DNA from: Amphiduros pacificus
Lineage: Eukaryota > Annelida > Polychaeta > Phyllodocida > Hesionidae
Reading direction: 5' to 3'
Assembly (NCBI GenBank): GCA_949316495.1
Contig: OX439009.1
Coordinates: forward strand, 12,043,701-12,107,700
Length of the DNA stretch: 64,000 nt
Shown here: positions 61,828 to 64,000 of the stretch, in pieces
How the letters are laid out: the number at the start of each line of letters is the position of its first letter
Numbering within the stretch: position 1 is the first letter of the stretch
The notes under the pieces: generated by a model
Told to the model about the DNA's origin: nothing
What the model saw: only the letters and a program-made list of their open reading frames with translations
The model's database searches: none
Program-made: the position numbers and the translations under genes

Positions 61828-62675
61828 TTTACAGAAAAATATGTTTATATCTCTTTTATTCTTTCTTTCAAATGAGATAAATTTCCAGTCTTCCATGACT
61901 CGACTTAAATGTACCGGAAGCGACAACAACATGTTTGCGCACACGCACATTAATTTATTCAGTAGAGAATGCTCCAAATTAATCGACAAACAATAGTCCA
62001 GCATTTATAAAATACTGGGAATGACACCAATCGATAACAGTGCATTCTTGTCAATGTTCTGTTTTGACACTGCTATATTTATTCAAATTGATTGCATTTA
62101 AATGATCTTATTCAGAGGTGGAATATATCTGTGAAAGAAATATTTTAAAAATATGATATGTAAGTCATTTTTATCTGAATTACGACATTTTTTAATGATA
62201 TGCAAAATATTAATCCTTGTCTGGGTTAATGCATGTGTTGATGACCTTTGCGATCTCAAATACAATTTAAAATTGGAGAAACCACACCATATCGTCTGTG
62301 AAAGTGTAAAAAAGAGAAAGAGAAAAAAACCATTATAACTCATTTGTAATCAAAAAAGCAAATATTGAATCACATGCTTAAAAGCCTTTGAGTCAATATT
62401 TACGACAGCATGGTTTTGTGATGATAAACTCCAACAGAGGGCGGAATGACATAGTGCGCTTCTACAGATGGTCAGCGGTGTGATAAGACAAAACACAAAT
62501 AATTTTTTTATCAAATCAAATCAAATCATTGACAACCAGTACCTAACAGGTTATGGACACCCAGCTGAGCGAAAACGTTTTGATGGGCATAAAAAATAAT
62601 CGCTGGTTATGTGCAATAGGATGTTATACCTTGTCAGTTGATAGCCCCATCCCCTCTGGAAAACAATGGATAAGC
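61828..62675. other. unannotated DNA
   Basis: No gene supported. Confidence 0.5.
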
Positions 62676-62760
62676 TAATAATAATAATAATAATAATAAA
62701 GTATTTATATAGCGCTATTCCAGACTAGGTCTGCTCATGGCGCTGTTAAGCTGGTAAGAG
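62676..62760. repeat. (AAT)n plus short TATATAGCGCT element
   Basis: TAATAATAATAATAATAATA runs into AAGTATTTATATAGCGCTAT, then a GCTCATGGCGCTGTT segment. I recall similar AAT-run plus TATAGCGC sequences as recurrent 3' ends of interspersed repeats in marine animals. This is from memory and not checked here. Confidence 0.5.
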
Positions 62761-62908
62761 ATGCATCATCTTTGTTTGCAGTGTATTGAGGCGTGGCTTA
62801 TTGTTTCAAACTTTGAATGATAAAGTTACTGTAAGATCAATAGAGATAAGGAAAGTGCTTGCAGGGTAAGCAGCGTGTTGTTATTGTAGTATGTGACTGG
62901 CATGTGTA

Positions 62909-63376
62909 GAAACACTGCCCCAGTACCGGAGCGGCTTCCAGTAACCAAACAACACTATCATTTATTTGTTAACATACAATAATATTTAATTCAATAAAAA
63001 GAAACACTGCCCCAGTACCAGAGCGGGTTCCAGTAACCAAACAATACTATAATTTTTTTTGTTAACATACAATAATATTTAATTCAATACAAAGAAACAC
63101 TGCCCCAGTACCAGAGCGGGATCCAGTAACCAAACAATACTGTCATTTTTTTTGTTAACATACAATTATATTTAATTCAATACAAAGAAACACTGTCCCA
63201 GTACAAGAGCGGGTTCCAGTAACCAAACAACACTATCATTTTTTTTGTTAACATACAATAATATTTATTTCAATACAAAGAAACACTGCCCCAGTACCAA
63301 AGCGGGTTCCAGTAACCAAACAACACTATCATTTATTTGTTAACATACAATGATATTTAATTCAATACAAAGAAAC
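62909..63376. repeat. 92/93-bp tandem repeat, 5 copies
   Basis: GAAACACTGCCCCAGTAC begins at 62909, 63001, 63094, 63187 and 63280, and a sixth partial copy (GAAACATATTCC) at 63372. Each unit contains GGTTCCAGTAACCAAACAA and TGTTAACATACAA, plus a T run of variable length. Copies differ at only a few positions. Confidence 0.95.
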
Positions 63377-63491
63377 ATATTCCTTGTTTTCCAATTTTAC
63401 AATTTTGGTCAGATATTACAATATTTAACGTAATCAATAAGATCTAGGTTATGGCCACATAACCTTGAAAATATATGTTGGAGATCAGATT

Positions 63492-63741
63492 GGAGGTCAG
63501 ATTGACATATAATTAATTGACATACAATTCAATTCATTCATAAATGTATTAATATATGACAGCTTTATTTTGATAATGTCCTTCAAACCTTTGTTCAAAA
63601 TATGTTTAAATTTGTTGGAGGTCAGATTGACATATAATTAATTGACATACAATTCAATTCATTCATAAATGTATTAATATATGACAGCTTTATTTTGATA
63701 ATGTCCTTCAAACCTTTGTTCAAAATATGTTTAAATTTGTT
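63492..63741. repeat. 125-bp tandem duplication
   Basis: GGAGGTCAGATTGACATATA begins at 63492 and 63617. Both copies run through TTAATATATGACAGC and end AAATATGTTTAAATTTGTT. No difference seen between copies. Confidence 0.93.
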
Positions 63742-64000
63742 ATTATCCAGTCACATCGATGTGAAGCTTGTACAATTGAAACATTTTTTTCTTTTTAAGT
63801 AAATCAGATTTCTCTTTAATAGTATCCAAACCAACATTTCTTTTACGGAAATATGTTGAATGCAAGATACCTTACAGAGCTGAAAAAAAATCATTGTTTT
63901 TCTGTTTGCATGAAATTGCAAGAGGATATCATATAACATTTCAAGACTACAGAATTTATATCTTACAGTTGTCTCTTCTGGTATTTCAAGTAGTAATTAG
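63742..64000. other. unannotated DNA to window end
   Basis: No supported feature. A 62-codon minus frame is unrecognised. Confidence 0.5.

Noticed and set aside
61349-61996. 215-codon plus-strand frame
   Set aside because: It crosses a SINE and a 14/15-bp array; length is due to the stop-free repeat and no domain is present.

Overview
This window looks like non-coding, repeat-dominated nuclear DNA from an animal, most likely a marine lophotrochozoan and perhaps a mollusc. The grounds are AT-rich DNA without dense genes, tRNA-derived SINEs with intact Pol III boxes, a 5'-truncated LINE, DNA-transposon remnants and at least twenty separate tandem arrays. The taxon is an inference from repeat style only. 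I recognise no host protein-coding gene, no true tRNA or rRNA gene, no CRISPR array and no virus-derived element. The only recognisable protein is the C-terminal part of a LINE reverse-transcriptase polyprotein at about 45.15-45.91 kb on the minus strand. Most long open frames lie in minisatellites whose sequence happens to lack stops.

Layout. 0-5 kb: two SINE remnants, then 50-bp, 24-bp (about 48 copies) and 38-bp tandem arrays. 5-14 kb: mostly featureless AT-rich DNA with a (CA)n run and copies of two dispersed families (A at 8.6 kb, C at 11.2 and 12.9 kb). 14-21 kb: three minisatellites with 16-bp, 32-bp (about 65 copies) and 14-bp (about 66 copies, higher-order structure) units. 22.98-23.51 kb: a 525-bp MITE with inverted ends and a perfect 9-bp target duplication. 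24-28.5 kb: AGGTCA-containing repeats and small tandem arrays. 29.6-30.65 kb: a compact transposon cluster with one full SINE inserted into an older SINE. 33-36.6 kb: a GC-rich 19-bp array, a second near-complete SINE and a 29-bp array. 36.7-39.4 kb: a family of AGGTCA-rich repeats, containing an apparently identical 321-bp tandem duplication. 40.7-46 kb: a (TA)n run, a 35-bp array (about 30 copies), a degenerate 19-bp array, and a 29-bp array split by the LINE. 46-52.9 kb: mostly unannotatable DNA with an (AT)n run and one GC-richer block at 49.78-50.03 kb. 52.96-60.72 kb: the most striking object, a 7.76-kb fold-back element. 60.7-64 kb: another SINE, a 14/15-bp array, a 92-bp x5 array and a 125-bp x2 duplication.

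The best candidate for something undescribed is the fold-back element at 52956-60718. About 205-211 bp of near-identical terminal inverted sequence flanks two opposed arrays of a roughly 182-bp satellite, about 23 units on the left and 16 on the right. The arms surround a roughly 200-bp single-copy centre, and the whole is bounded by the direct repeat CCAAAAAAG. The two arms carry their unit types in mirror order, younger-looking units outside and older ones inside. It has no transposase, so it would be non-autonomous. The 9-bp duplication suggests a Mutator-like mobiliser, but a 7-bp reading (P/Galileo-like) is also possible.
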